A DNA stretch of 59,037 nucleotides from the NCBI GenBank assembly GCA_052389755.1, contig JBQTHP010000102.1:1-59037 (forward strand), read 5' to 3'. Made by a program: the position numbers and the translations under genes. How positions within the stretch are numbered: position 1 is the first letter of the stretch; each line of letters starts with the position of its first letter. Below the pieces are notes generated by a model that was given only the letters and a program-made list of their open reading frames with translations, did not search any database and had not been told where the DNA came from. Below are positions 1 through 12,770 of the stretch, piece after piece. The stretch is from JBQTHP01 sp052389755. GTDB taxonomy: Bacteria; Pseudomonadota; Gammaproteobacteria; Steroidobacterales; Steroidobacteraceae.

Positions 1-322
1 GGAGGATCGTCCGGGATTCGGCGGCGACCCTGATGTTGGCCCACGTGGAGGTGAAAGGATTCCAGTCGATCCGCAGGCCGGGAGCGACAGGCGAAAGCCT
101 TGGGATGGCCAGACTCACGATGAATCCGGCCACCGATACGGCCATCGGCGATCCGCGAGCTGGCCTGCGATGCGTGAGGTTGCCGATCTGGTACGTGGCG
201 AGGATCACGAGCACGTTCTTGTAGAGATTGTCGTTGAACGCGCCGAGCGCCTGAGCGCCGAAGAACGGCAGGAACCGCCGCTCGAGGAGCAGGCGAAACT
301 GGCTTTGGTCGCTCCCAGGCAT
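1..322 (-). pseudogene. Aas/LplT-type lysophospholipid transporter-acyltransferase, 5' part with internal deletion (runs off window)
   Basis: Read leftwards, an ATG at 322 opens about 107 residues with no stop before the window edge. Residues 1-48 match the extreme N terminus of the MFS (LplT-like) half of fused lysophospholipid flippase / 2-acylglycerophosphoethanolamine acyltransferases (GAFNDNLYKNVLVI). From about residue 48 (near position 180) the text jumps in frame to a part that in intact relatives lies well over 100 residues later (LRIDWNPFTSTWANIRVA). Most of the first six membrane helices are therefore missing and the transporter half should not work. In intact proteins the MFS half flips lysophospholipids inwards and the second half re-acylates them with acyl-ACP. 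It is divergent from the next gene. Whether the acyltransferase half survives lies outside the window. An assembly deletion is the main alternative. Confidence 0.7.
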
Positions 323-399
323 GGCCGACTTCCAACCTAGCGAAATCTGAGACGATAGGCACCCATGAGGCCCGTGTTCACGCGGGCGCGGAGATTTCC

Positions 400-1701
400 A
401 TGAGCTACGAGAGCTATCACAAGCGCCGTGTCGGGCAGCGCGTGCTGAAGCCGGAAACGCAGATGATGGGCTACGGCTACGACCCCGCCCTGTCGGAGGG
501 TGCGCTCAAGCCCCCCGTGTTCCTCACATCCACATTCGTCTTCAAGAGTGCGCAGGACGGCAAGGACTTCTTCGACTACACCTCGGGTCGGCGCGAGCCG
601 CCGGCCGGGCAGCCGGCCGGTCTCGTGTACTCGCGCTTCAACAATCCGAATCTCGAGGTGCTCGAAGACCGGCTTGCGCTGTGGGAAGGCGGCGAGACCG
701 GCGTCGTGTTCTCCAGCGGCATGTCGGCCATCTCGACGACGCTGTGGGCGTACCTGCGCCCGAACGACGTCCTGCTCATGAGCGAGCCGCTCTACGGCGG
801 CACGGAAACGCTCATCGAGAAGCAGTTGCCGAACTATGGCATCCGCAACGTCGGCGTAAGCGACGCGTGCGACAGAAAGGCGGTGATGGATGCGAGCGAG
901 CGAGCCTTGGCACTCGCGAAAGAAAAAGGCGGACGCGTGGCGCTCATCGTGACGGAAACGCCGGCCAATCCCACCAGCAGCCTCGTAGACCTCAGGCTCT
1001 GGCGCGAGGCCTCGGACCTCATCGGCAAACGACAGGGTGGGCATCGGCCGCCCGTGACGGTGGACAACACCTACCTCGGACCCGTGTTTCAGCGGCCGCT
1101 CGAGCACGGCGCCGACATCGTGATGTATTCGCTCACGAAGTACGTCGGCGGGCATTCGGACCTCGTGGCAGGCGGCATCGTCGGCGCGAAGTCGCTCGTG
1201 CAGCCCGTGAGGCAGTTGCGCAGCGCCCTCGGCACGCAGCTCGATGCGAATTCCGCGTGGATGATCATGCGCTCGATGGAAACGCTCGCGCTGCGCATGC
1301 GGCGCGCCGCGGACAACGCCGAGAAGGTCGCGCGGTTTCTCGCTGCGCATCCGAAGGTCACATCGGTCAACTATCTCGGCCTGCTCGCCGAAAGCGATCC
1401 GCGGCACGCGGTCTTCAAGCGGCAGAGCGAGAGCGCGGGTTCCACGTTCGCGTTCATCGTCAAGGGCGGAGAGGCCGAGGCGTTCCGGATGCTCGATGCA
1501 CTGCAGGTCATCAAACTCGCGGTGAGCCTCGGCGGAACGGAATCGCTGATCTCGCATCCCGCTTCGACCACTCACTCTGGCGTTCCGAAAGCCACACGCG
1601 ATCGGCTCGGCGTGACGGACGCGATGATCCGGCTGTCGGTCGGGATCGAGGATCCGGACGATCTGATCGCCGATCTCGAACAGGCGCTTGCGAAGGTGTG
1701 A
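400..1701 (+). CDS. Cys/Met-metabolism PLP enzyme (cystathionine gamma-synthase / methionine gamma-lyase family)
   Basis: A 433-residue cytoplasmic fold-type I PLP enzyme. The Schiff-base lysine is K247 in SLTKYVGGHSD; upstream are the phosphate-binding FSSGMSAIS stretch and the PLP-ring aspartate in TVDNTYLGP, and near the C terminus SLGGTESLISHPASTTH, the hallmark of the family. Members do gamma-replacement on O-acylhomoserine or gamma-elimination of methionine, cystathionine or homocysteine. It is about 30-40 residues longer than MetB/MetC because of an N-terminal extension and an insertion (residues 58-70) seen in the branch usually annotated only as cystathionine gamma-synthase family protein, so the substrate cannot be fixed. 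The ATG at 400 has a GGAG 7 bases upstream. It is a single gene, divergent from the Aas fragment and about 150 bases from the next gene. Confidence 0.9.
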   Translation: MSYESYHKRRVGQRVLKPETQMMGYGYDPALSEGALKPPVFLTSTFVFKSAQDGKDFFDYTSGRREPPAGQPAGLVYSRFNNPNLEVLEDRLALWEGGETGVVFSSGMSAISTTLWAYLRPNDVLLMSEPLYGGTETLIEKQLPNYGIRNVGVSDACDRKAVMDASERALALAKEKGGRVALIVTETPANPTSSLVDLRLWREASDLIGKRQGGHRPPVTVDNTYLGPVFQRPLEHGADIVMYSLTKYVGGHSDLVAGGIVGAKSLVQPVRQLRSALGTQLDANSAWMIMRSMETLALRMRRAADNAEKVARFLAAHPKVTSVNYLGLLAESDPRHAVFKRQSESAGSTFAFIVKGGEAEAFRMLDALQVIKLAVSLGGTESLISHPASTTHSGVPKATRDRLGVTDAMIRLSVGIEDPDDLIADLEQALAKV

Positions 1702-1854
1702 GGGCAGGTCGGCGCGCTCGATCTCGTTTGCGATCTCACTTTTGAGACGCGCTTCGAATCCGATCCCGGCAGCTTGGTCCGCGCACGCGCGTGTCGATCG
1801 CGGAACAGTTCTTGCTGCAAACGGCCGTTCGCATCGATTGGGGGCACTCACGCC

Positions 1855-3618
1855 GTGTCCGCGACAGGCCAGAAGAAAACAGCGCAAAGAGACGCCCTGT
1901 CGATAAGCCATCGCGTCGTCGCTGGCCGCATTTCCGCTGTGCTCGTGTCGCTCTGGTTCTGCGCGTCTGTTCACGCGCAGTCCAACTGTCCCGACGGCTG
2001 TGACGACGGCAATTCCTGCACGGACGATCTATGCGACCCGACGTTGGGGTGCGTGTACTCGCATAACAGTTCTCCCTGCTCGGACGGAAACACGTGCACG
2101 ACGAACGATGTCTGCAATGCGGGCATGTGCGTGGGCGGCGATCGGGGTCCAACGTGCAGCGCTTGCGCGGCCGTCGCCACCATTCCTCCCCAGGGCGGCA
2201 CGTTTTTCGGAACGACGAGCGGCTCAAATACTCTCACGGGCACTTGTGGCAGCAGCGGATCCTCCCCCGAGCGGGTCTATCAGTGGATTCCCGCATCGTC
2301 CGGCGTGACGACGATCAGCACCTGCGGACTGGGTACACGCTACGACACGGTCGTCTACCTGCGAAGCGGCAGCTGCTCCGGATCGCAGCTCTCGTGCAAC
2401 GACGATGCGTGCGCCATCAGCGGCTCCTCATTTCAGGGATCACGGATCAGGCCAACCGTGACCGCCGGCCAGACCTATTTCATCGTGGTCGATGGCTACA
2501 GCGGCAGAAGTGGGGCGTACGCCCTCACCGTGGAGGCCCCGTCGACCTGTGGGAACGGGGTTCGCGAGGGTGGCGAGGAGTGTGACGGCGCAGACGCAAG
2601 CCGATGCGCCAGTGGTCAGTGCGCCGCCGCGTGTACTTGCGCGGCCCCTCCGTCGGGACTCCCGGACATGACACCGACGATCACCGACTGGTTCATCCAG
2701 GGAAACGCGACGGTGGCACCCGGGGACGTTGCCGAGGGCTGTGCGGAGAGGACTTCCGGCGTGGATCTGCTGCGCTTCGGCGTTCGCGCCAACAACGTAG
2801 GCAACGCAGACCTGACCCTGGGGGACCCGGAATGCCCGGACTGCGCATCCAATCCGCTTGCTGCCTGTGGCAACCCCAACTTCATGTGCAGCCCTTCTTC
2901 CGGGCACAACCATCCGCACTACGGCAACTACGCCCGCTACGAATTGCTCGATGCCAACGGCCAGTCCGTCATCGTCGGGCACAAACAGGGTTTTTGCCTT
3001 CTGGACAGCGTGTGCGCGAATCCCCGATACACCTGCTCGTTCCAGGGAATCAGTGCAGGGTGCGCGGATGTGTATGGCTCCGATCTGGGCTGCCAGTACC
3101 TGGACGTCACGGGTGTTCCACCGGCTCAATACCAGTTGCGGGTCACCATAGATCCTTTCGGCCGCATCGCAGAGCTGAGCGACAGCAACAATGTCGTCTC
3201 CGTGGCGGTGACGATCCCAGGCGACGCCTGCGGCAGTGCCACCGTCATCCCGCCGGCCGGAGGCGTCTTTACCGGTACGACGATTGGGGCGAGCACACAG
3301 AGCGGCAGCTGCGGCCGCACCGGGGGGTCGCCTGAGAAGGTCTTCCAGTGGACGCCGGCCAGATCGGGCAGGGCGACCATCCAGACCTGTGGATCGAGTA
3401 CAACGTACGATTCGGTGCTCTACCTGCGCAGCGGCACGTGCACGGGGAGCCAGCTCGCGTGCAATGACGACACGCCCGGCTGCCCTGCCGGCGGTTCCAG
3501 TAATCGGGGATCGCGCCTGCGACCGACAGTCACGGCGGGGCAGACGTACTTCATCTTTGTCGACGGGTACGACGGAGCGAGCGGAAGCTTCAGCCTCAGC
3601 GTGGCACCCCCTCCCTGA
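1855..3618 (+). CDS. Secreted lysyl oxidase with cysteine-rich modules and two flanking PPC-like beta domains
   Basis: From the GTG at 1855 the product has 587 residues; a TTG at 1774 would add 27 unlikely residues. Order: signal peptide (1-41, cut after SVHA); a cysteine-rich segment (45-96, CPDGC, CTDDLC, CTTNDVC) like those of myxobacterial surface proteins; beta domain 1 (about 110-228); a short CGNGVREGGEECDG module of the Myxococcus cysteine-rich type (about 230-263); a lysyl oxidase domain (about 269-455); beta domain 2 (459-587), a near copy of domain 1 (both contain RPTVTAGQTYFI). The oxidase has the copper histidines HNHPHY (H351, H353, H355) and both precursors of the lysine tyrosylquinone cofactor: K377 in VGHKQGFC and Y407 in DVYGSDLGCQ. 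It should therefore be an active copper amine oxidase acting on lysines of an extracellular protein; the substrate is unknown. It opens a three-gene set with the next two genes. The myxobacterial-type modules suggest transfer. Confidence 0.85.
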   Translation: MSATGQKKTAQRDALSISHRVVAGRISAVLVSLWFCASVHAQSNCPDGCDDGNSCTDDLCDPTLGCVYSHNSSPCSDGNTCTTNDVCNAGMCVGGDRGPTCSACAAVATIPPQGGTFFGTTSGSNTLTGTCGSSGSSPERVYQWIPASSGVTTISTCGLGTRYDTVVYLRSGSCSGSQLSCNDDACAISGSSFQGSRIRPTVTAGQTYFIVVDGYSGRSGAYALTVEAPSTCGNGVREGGEECDGADASRCASGQCAAACTCAAPPSGLPDMTPTITDWFIQGNATVAPGDVAEGCAERTSGVDLLRFGVRANNVGNADLTLGDPECPDCASNPLAACGNPNFMCSPSSGHNHPHYGNYARYELLDANGQSVIVGHKQGFCLLDSVCANPRYTCSFQGISAGCADVYGSDLGCQYLDVTGVPPAQYQLRVTIDPFGRIAELSDSNNVVSVAVTIPGDACGSATVIPPAGGVFTGTTIGASTQSGSCGRTGGSPEKVFQWTPARSGRATIQTCGSSTTYDSVLYLRSGTCTGSQLACNDDTPGCPAGGSSNRGSRLRPTVTAGQTYFIFVDGYDGASGSFSLSVAPPP

Positions 3619-3628
3619 TGGGATCACA

Positions 3629-4120
3629 ATGATCATGCGACAGACCATCGTGTTCGCCGGCTTGGGCATCCTCCTGAGTCAGTACTCTTCTGCCGGCCTC
3701 ATCGACAGCCCACCGGCGACGCTCAGTGGAGTGCCGAGCCAGGTTGTCTATCGCATGGGACCGGTGTACTTCCGGTCCGGTCATTCCGATACGGTCGTCA
3801 CGTGTACCAATCATGACCGCACGCGAGCCAGCGTGGCGCTCGAGCTGTTCGACGCGGAGGACAACCCAGCGGGCGCGCTGGCCTCAGCCGAGGTACCTTC
3901 TGGTGGCAGCGTCACGTTCGCAACCTCCACCGTACCCCGAGGCGACAATCTCGTAGTGGTCCAGGACGTTCCGCCGCTCGAACACGGCAAGGCGCGCGTG
4001 AGCGCGACCACGACGAAACTCTCCTGCGCTGCCTACCACCGCTTTCGTTCGGAAGACGGCTCCATCCAGGAGCACGCGCTCGCATTCGTCAAGAACGTCT
4101 CGCGCACCGTCAGCCGCTGA
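3629..4120 (+). CDS. Small secreted protein of unknown function in the lysyl oxidase cluster
   Basis: 163 residues starting MIMRQTIVFAGL, with a signal peptide probably cut after SSA near residue 22. The mature part looks like a single all-beta, immunoglobulin-like domain (CTNHDRTRASVALELFDAEDN, then a VTFATSTVPRG strand region) with a few cysteines and no membrane helix. No catalytic motif is visible and the family is not recognised. The start lies 11 bases after the lysyl oxidase stop and the stop is 4 bases before the thiol oxidoreductase gene, so the three are almost certainly co-transcribed. It could be a binding partner, an inhibitor or a substrate of the oxidase; it is not unusually lysine-rich, which argues mildly against substrate. 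Confidence 0.75.
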   Translation: MIMRQTIVFAGLGILLSQYSSAGLIDSPPATLSGVPSQVVYRMGPVYFRSGHSDTVVTCTNHDRTRASVALELFDAEDNPAGALASAEVPSGGSVTFATSTVPRGDNLVVVQDVPPLEHGKARVSATTTKLSCAAYHRFRSEDGSIQEHALAFVKNVSRTVSR

Positions 4121-4123
4121 TTT

Positions 4124-4906
4124 ATGACTGCCAGAGCAGGGCTGCTCTTCCTCATCCTGATACAGGTGACCCTGTGGGTTACTCCCGCCCACGCAGGCGC
4201 CGGCGAGGATGTCGAGCTCCTGAAGAAGGAGATTGACGCGCTCAGAGAGGGCCAGGCGGCGATCCGCGAAGAGGTCAAGGAGCTGAGAGCACTCCTCGAA
4301 GCGAGGCAGGGTTCGCCGCGGTCCGAAGTACGGAACATCGGCGTCACCGTTGAAGGATCGCCCTTCCTGGGAAGGAAGGATGCGGCGCTTACGCTGATCG
4401 AGTTCTACGACTACGACTGCCCGTTTTGCGCGCGCCACGTGCAGCAGACGCTGCCGCAGATCGAGCGCGACTACATCCAGACGGGAAAGGTCAAGTACGT
4501 CGTGCGGGACTATCCCATCGAATCCATCCACCCGGATTCGTTCAAGAAGCACGAGGCGGCTCGCTGTGCCGGCGAACAAGGGAAATTCTGGGACATGCGC
4601 GCCCGGCTTCTGGGTAGTCGAGAGATCGGGCGTTCGAACGACCTGTCGGATGACGCGAAGGCGCTGGGGCTGAATGTGTCCGATTTCGTGCATTGCCTCG
4701 CGACCGGAAAATACGCGACGGCAATCCGAACGGACGTCGCCGACGGCGGCCTAGCGGGCGTCAGCGGATCGCCCACCTTTTTCGTCGGGACAACGGAGCC
4801 GAATAAACCGAGCGTGCAGGTATTGCGGGTGATCCGGGGTGCTCAGCCCTATCAGAGCTTCAAGGAAACCATCGAGGCGGTCTTGCTCGCGTCGGCGGGA
4901 AAGTAG
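4124..4906 (+). CDS. DsbA-family periplasmic thiol:disulphide oxidoreductase
   Basis: 260 residues: signal peptide (about 1-25, cut after AHA), a coiled coil (about 28-65, LLKKEIDALREG and EEVKELRALLEAR) typical of DsbA/Com1-type proteins that oligomerise through the N terminus, then a thioredoxin fold with active site C99-P-F-C102 (YDYDCPFCARH) and the cis-proline loop GSPTFF (P217). Such proteins oxidise or isomerise cysteines in exported proteins. It is the third gene of a tight set with a cysteine-rich secreted lysyl oxidase, whose many disulphides would need help; a dedicated folding partner is an inference from position only. A general periplasmic oxidase or DsbC-like isomerase is possible. 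Its stop is one base from the convergent antiporter stop. Confidence 0.9.
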   Translation: MTARAGLLFLILIQVTLWVTPAHAGAGEDVELLKKEIDALREGQAAIREEVKELRALLEARQGSPRSEVRNIGVTVEGSPFLGRKDAALTLIEFYDYDCPFCARHVQQTLPQIERDYIQTGKVKYVVRDYPIESIHPDSFKKHEAARCAGEQGKFWDMRARLLGSREIGRSNDLSDDAKALGLNVSDFVHCLATGKYATAIRTDVADGGLAGVSGSPTFFVGTTEPNKPSVQVLRVIRGAQPYQSFKETIEAVLLASAGK

Positions 4907-4907
4907 C

Positions 4908-6620
4908 TCAGGTCGCCTCCCCACCGCGGCCGAACACCCTCAGCGCGTAGCTCTTGAGGCTCGACGCGAGCTCGCGTTCGGCCATGACCGCCTTGCCGAC
5001 GCCGCGGCGCTCGAGCTCGCCGAGCACGCTTACGCTGTGCGTGCGCACGGCCGTCTCGATTCCAGGGTTCCGGCGCCTCGCGACCTCGAGCGTGCGCAGC
5101 GCCTGCACGCCGTCGGGCACGGCGATCACGATCAGTTTCGCGGTGTCGATGCGCGCGGCATCCAGAATCTCGGGGGCCGTTGCATCACCGTAAACAGCTC
5201 GCACGTCGCGCGCGTACAGACTTTCGACCAGGGCGCGGTCCTGCTCGATCACGACGAACGGAATGCCGTGCTGCTCCAGCGTCTCGCCGATCACGCTGCC
5301 AACCCGGCCGTATCCGACGATGACGGCATGATCCTTGAGGTGCCTGCCGATGCCTGCCGAAGCAAGCACGCCCGGGCGCGCGACGCTGCGTTCCAGCCGT
5401 GCGAGCAGCCGCGGCCGTGCCTGCAGCCAGCGACTGACGGGCTGGATGGTCGCGAACACGAAGGGATTCAGCGCGATCGACAGCAGCGCGCCCGCGAGGA
5501 CGAGGTCGCGGCCTTCCTCAGGCAGAAGCCCGAGCGTGACGCCGAGACCGGCGAGAATGAACGAGAACTCCCCGATCTGCGCGAGGCTCGCCGAGACCGT
5601 GAGCGCCGTGGTCGCGGAATAACCGAACGCGAGCACGATGCCGAACGCCGCGAAGGACTTGCCGACCATGATGATCAGAAGCACCGCGGCCACCGCGAGC
5701 GGCTCGCGCACGACGATGGATGGATCGAAGAGCATGCCGACGGACACGAAGAACAGCACGGCGAACGCTTCCTGCAGGGGCAGCGAGTCGGCGGCCGCCC
5801 GGTGGCTGAAGTCGGATTCGGCGAGCATGACGCCGGCAAAAAACGCACCGAGCGCGAACGACACGTCGAAGAGCTCGGCGGAGCCGTAGGCGATACCGAG
5901 CGCGATGGCGAGCACCGCGAGCGTGAAGAGCTCGCGTGAGCCGGTGCGCGCCACCTGCGCGAGCAGCCACGGGACGAGCCGCGTGCCTCCGACCAGCATC
6001 AGCGCGATGAAGAGACCGATCTTCAGCACCGTTACGCCGAGCGCAACGCCGAGGCTCGTGACGATCTCCTGCGCTCCCCCGGTCACCGAACCGTCAAGCG
6101 TGCCGGCGAGCGCCGGGAGCATCACGAGTGCGAGCACCGTGGCGAGGTCTTCGACGATGAGCCAACCGACGGCGATCCGCCCGTTCTCCGACTCGAGCTC
6201 GTTGCGCTCTTCGAGGGCGCGCAGCAGCACGACCGTGCTCGCCACCGAAAGCGCAAGACCGAACACGATCCCGGCGCCGTAACTCCAGCCCCAGTAGCGC
6301 GCGACGACGGTGCCGATCACCGTGGCGACGGCGATCTGCGCGACGGCGCCCGGCACCGCGATGCGGCGCACTTCCCGCAGCGCGCTGATCGAGAAGTGGA
6401 GCCCGACGCCGAACATCAGCAGGATGACGCCGATCTCCGCGAGCTGCGAGGCGAGCGTCGTGTCGCCGACGAAGCCGGGCGTATGCGGACCTACTGCGAT
6501 GCCGGCGAGCAGATAGCCGACGAGCGGCGGCAATCGCAGCCGCACCGCGACGAACCCGAGCCCGAACGCCAGCACGAAGCCGATCGCGAGCAGGGCAATC
6601 AGGTCGGTCTCGTGAGGCAT
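4908..6620 (-). CDS. ybaL: Kef/YbaL-type monovalent cation:proton antiporter (CPA2) with RCK domain
   Basis: 570 residues. The first about 390 form a CPA2 Na+/H+-exchanger domain with around 12 membrane helices, beginning with the family pattern RLPPLVGYLLAGIAVGPHTP and EIGVILLMFGVGLHFS. Residues about 415-530 are a TrkA-N/RCK nucleotide-binding domain (VIVGYGRVGSVIGETL, then VYGDATAPEIL). This layout is that of inner-membrane K+ efflux proteins KefB/KefC/YbaL; the lack of a longer C-terminal tail and the RERELASSL-like ending (MAERELASSLKSYALRVFG) favour YbaL. It would exchange K+ for H+ under redox or electrophile control through NAD(H) or a thiol adduct, which the sequence alone does not show. 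No quinone-reductase ancillary subunit (KefF/KefG) is next to it. Downstream of gltD on the same strand, separated by a heptad repeat element. Confidence 0.9.
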   Translation of the reverse strand: MPHETDLIALLAIGFVLAFGLGFVAVRLRLPPLVGYLLAGIAVGPHTPGFVGDTTLASQLAEIGVILLMFGVGLHFSISALREVRRIAVPGAVAQIAVATVIGTVVARYWGWSYGAGIVFGLALSVASTVVLLRALEERNELESENGRIAVGWLIVEDLATVLALVMLPALAGTLDGSVTGGAQEIVTSLGVALGVTVLKIGLFIALMLVGGTRLVPWLLAQVARTGSRELFTLAVLAIALGIAYGSAELFDVSFALGAFFAGVMLAESDFSHRAAADSLPLQEAFAVLFFVSVGMLFDPSIVVREPLAVAAVLLIIMVGKSFAAFGIVLAFGYSATTALTVSASLAQIGEFSFILAGLGVTLGLLPEEGRDLVLAGALLSIALNPFVFATIQPVSRWLQARPRLLARLERSVARPGVLASAGIGRHLKDHAVIVGYGRVGSVIGETLEQHGIPFVVIEQDRALVESLYARDVRAVYGDATAPEILDAARIDTAKLIVIAVPDGVQALRTLEVARRRNPGIETAVRTHSVSVLGELERRGVGKAVMAERELASSLKSYALRVFGRGGEAT

Positions 6621-6627
6621 GAGGAAA

Positions 6628-6701
6628 GCCTACAGCCTACAGCTCACAGCCTACAGGTAAGAGCGTTGAGTCCAGCGTCAAGCTGTCGGCTGTAGGCTTC
6701 C
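6628..6701. repeat. Heptad hairpin repeat, copy 1 (Kef gene / gltD junction)
   Basis: Four consecutive 7-base units on the plus strand (GCCTACA at 6628 and 6635, GCTCACA at 6642, GCCTACA at 6649) are followed after about 25 bases by units on the other strand (GCTGTCGGCTGTAGGC, 6682-6697). The two arms can pair. The right arm abuts the gltD stop codon, so the element sits where a gltD terminator would be. The same units recur at 8121, 28742 and 33308. Confidence 0.8.
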
Positions 6702-8119
6702 TACGCGACTCCGATGTAGCCGAGGATGCCGCGCGCCGCCTCGCGGCCTTCGAAGACCGCGGTGACCACGAGGTCCGCTCCACGCACCATGTCGCCGCCA
6801 GCGAAGACCTTGGGATTCGTCGTCTGGAACGGCCGCTCGCGCGTCGTCGTCACGCGCACGCGATCGTTCGGATGCACGCGGATGCCGGCGTCGCCGAACC
6901 ACGCCGGCGGGCTCGGCAGGAATCCGAAGGCGATGACGACCGCGTCGGCCGAAACGACCTCCTCCGTGCCCGGTATCGCCTCCGGAATGCGCCGGCCGCG
7001 GGGACCGGGCGCGCCGAGCCGCGTTCGCACGAGCTTCACGCCTTCGACGCGCTCGGAGCCGACGATCTCGATCGGCTGGCGGTTGAAGAGAAACTCCACG
7101 CCCTCTTCCTTGCTGTTCTTGTAGTCGCGTCGCGATCCGGGCATGTGGAGCTCGTCTCGCCGGTACGTGCACCTCACCGATTCCGCCCCCTGGCGGATCG
7201 CCGTGCGATTGCAGTCCATGCCCGTGTCCCCTCCGCCGAGCACGACGACGCGCTTGCCCTGCATGTTGATGAGCCGATCGGCGGCGCCCGGGACGCCGAG
7301 CTCGTGGTTGATGCTCGAGATGAGATAAGGCAGCGCCTCGTACACGCCCGGCAGATCCTCGCCCGGGAAGCCGCCCGTCACGTACCGGTACGTGCCCATG
7401 CCGAGGAACACGGCGTCGTGGTCGCGCAGCAGCTCATCGAACCCGACTTCGGTCCCGACATCGATGCCGAGACGGAATTCGACGCCCATGCCTTCCATGA
7501 TCTCGCGGCGCTTCTCCACGACCTCTTTTTCCAGTTTGAAAGGCGGGATGCCGTACGTCAGAAGCCCGCCGATGCGCGTGTAGCGATCGAAGACGATCGG
7601 CTTCACGCCGTTGCGCGCGAGAATGTCGGCGCAGCCGAGCCCTGCGGGCCCTGCGCCGACGATGGCGACGCGCTTGCCCGTCGGTCGCACGTTCGACATG
7701 TCTGGCCGCCAGCCCTGCTTCAGCGCCTCATCGGTGATGTATTTCTCGATCGAGCCGATCGTTACCGCTCCCAGTCCGTCGCCGTCGTTCAAGGTGCAGG
7801 CGCCTTCGCACAGGCGATCCTGCGGGCAGATGCGCCCGCACACCTCCGGCAGCGAATTGGTCTTGTGCGACAGCTCCGCCGCTTCGAACAGGTTTCCTTC
7901 CTGGATGAGCTTCAGCCAGTTCGGAATGTAGTTGTGTACCGGGCATTTCCACTCGCAGAACGGATTGCCGCACGCGACGCACCGCCCGGCCTGCTGCGCA
8001 GCGCCCTGCGCGTCGTAGGGCGCATAGATCTCGCGGAAGGACCGGATGCGCGATTCGACCGGGATCTTCGCCGGCTCGGTCCGTGGGATGTCGAGGAACT
8101 GGAGGTTCTTGTCCGGCAT
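6701..8119 (-). CDS. gltD: Glutamate synthase (NADPH) small subunit
   Basis: 472 residues, the usual length. It carries the N-terminal ferredoxin-like region with two sets of cysteines for 4Fe-4S clusters (CVACGNPFCEWKCPVH and CGRICPQDRLCEGAC), an FAD-binding GAGPAGLG motif (about 154) and an NADPH-binding GGGDTGMDC motif (about 296). It takes electrons from NADPH through FAD and passes them to the large subunit, where glutamine and 2-oxoglutarate become two glutamates. It starts 44 bases after the gltB stop, the gap being filled by a heptad repeat, so the usual gltBD operon order is kept. The repeat may tune the ratio of the two subunits; that is inference. Confidence 0.97.
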   Translation of the reverse strand: MPDKNLQFLDIPRTEPAKIPVESRIRSFREIYAPYDAQGAAQQAGRCVACGNPFCEWKCPVHNYIPNWLKLIQEGNLFEAAELSHKTNSLPEVCGRICPQDRLCEGACTLNDGDGLGAVTIGSIEKYITDEALKQGWRPDMSNVRPTGKRVAIVGAGPAGLGCADILARNGVKPIVFDRYTRIGGLLTYGIPPFKLEKEVVEKRREIMEGMGVEFRLGIDVGTEVGFDELLRDHDAVFLGMGTYRYVTGGFPGEDLPGVYEALPYLISSINHELGVPGAADRLINMQGKRVVVLGGGDTGMDCNRTAIRQGAESVRCTYRRDELHMPGSRRDYKNSKEEGVEFLFNRQPIEIVGSERVEGVKLVRTRLGAPGPRGRRIPEAIPGTEEVVSADAVVIAFGFLPSPPAWFGDAGIRVHPNDRVRVTTTRERPFQTTNPKVFAGGDMVRGADLVVTAVFEGREAARGILGYIGVA

Positions 8120-8120
8120 G

Positions 8121-8160
8121 GCTTACAGCCTTCGGCTGTCGGCTGTCGGCTGTCGGCCGC
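8121..8160. repeat. Heptad repeat, copy 2 (inside gltBD)
   Basis: GCTTACAGCCTTCGGCTGT followed by three further CGGCTGT-type units fills the 44-base gap between the gltB stop and the gltD start. ACAGCC-TTC-GGCTGT makes a compact hairpin. It lies immediately upstream of the gltD start codon, in the region where its ribosome binding site would be expected, and no good Shine-Dalgarno sequence is left there. Confidence 0.7.
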
Positions 8161-8163
8161 TCA

Positions 8164-12633
<4,470 letters not shown>

Positions 12634-12770
12634 GGTCAGGCCTCGCGCACGCAGGTATGGCCGGAACGACGTGCACGGTTCGAAGCGCACGGTTCCGGAC
12701 TTTCAAAATTTCTGTGTCAGCTTCCGGGCGCGGCAGGCGCGTCGGATGCGGCCATGACTATGATCTGAAT

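Noticed and set aside
337..1974. A 545-codon open frame on the minus strand antisense to the PLP enzyme
   Set aside because: It is the mirror of a high-GC gene; composition is arginine-rich and no domain is present. The plus-strand gene has the PLP lysine motif.
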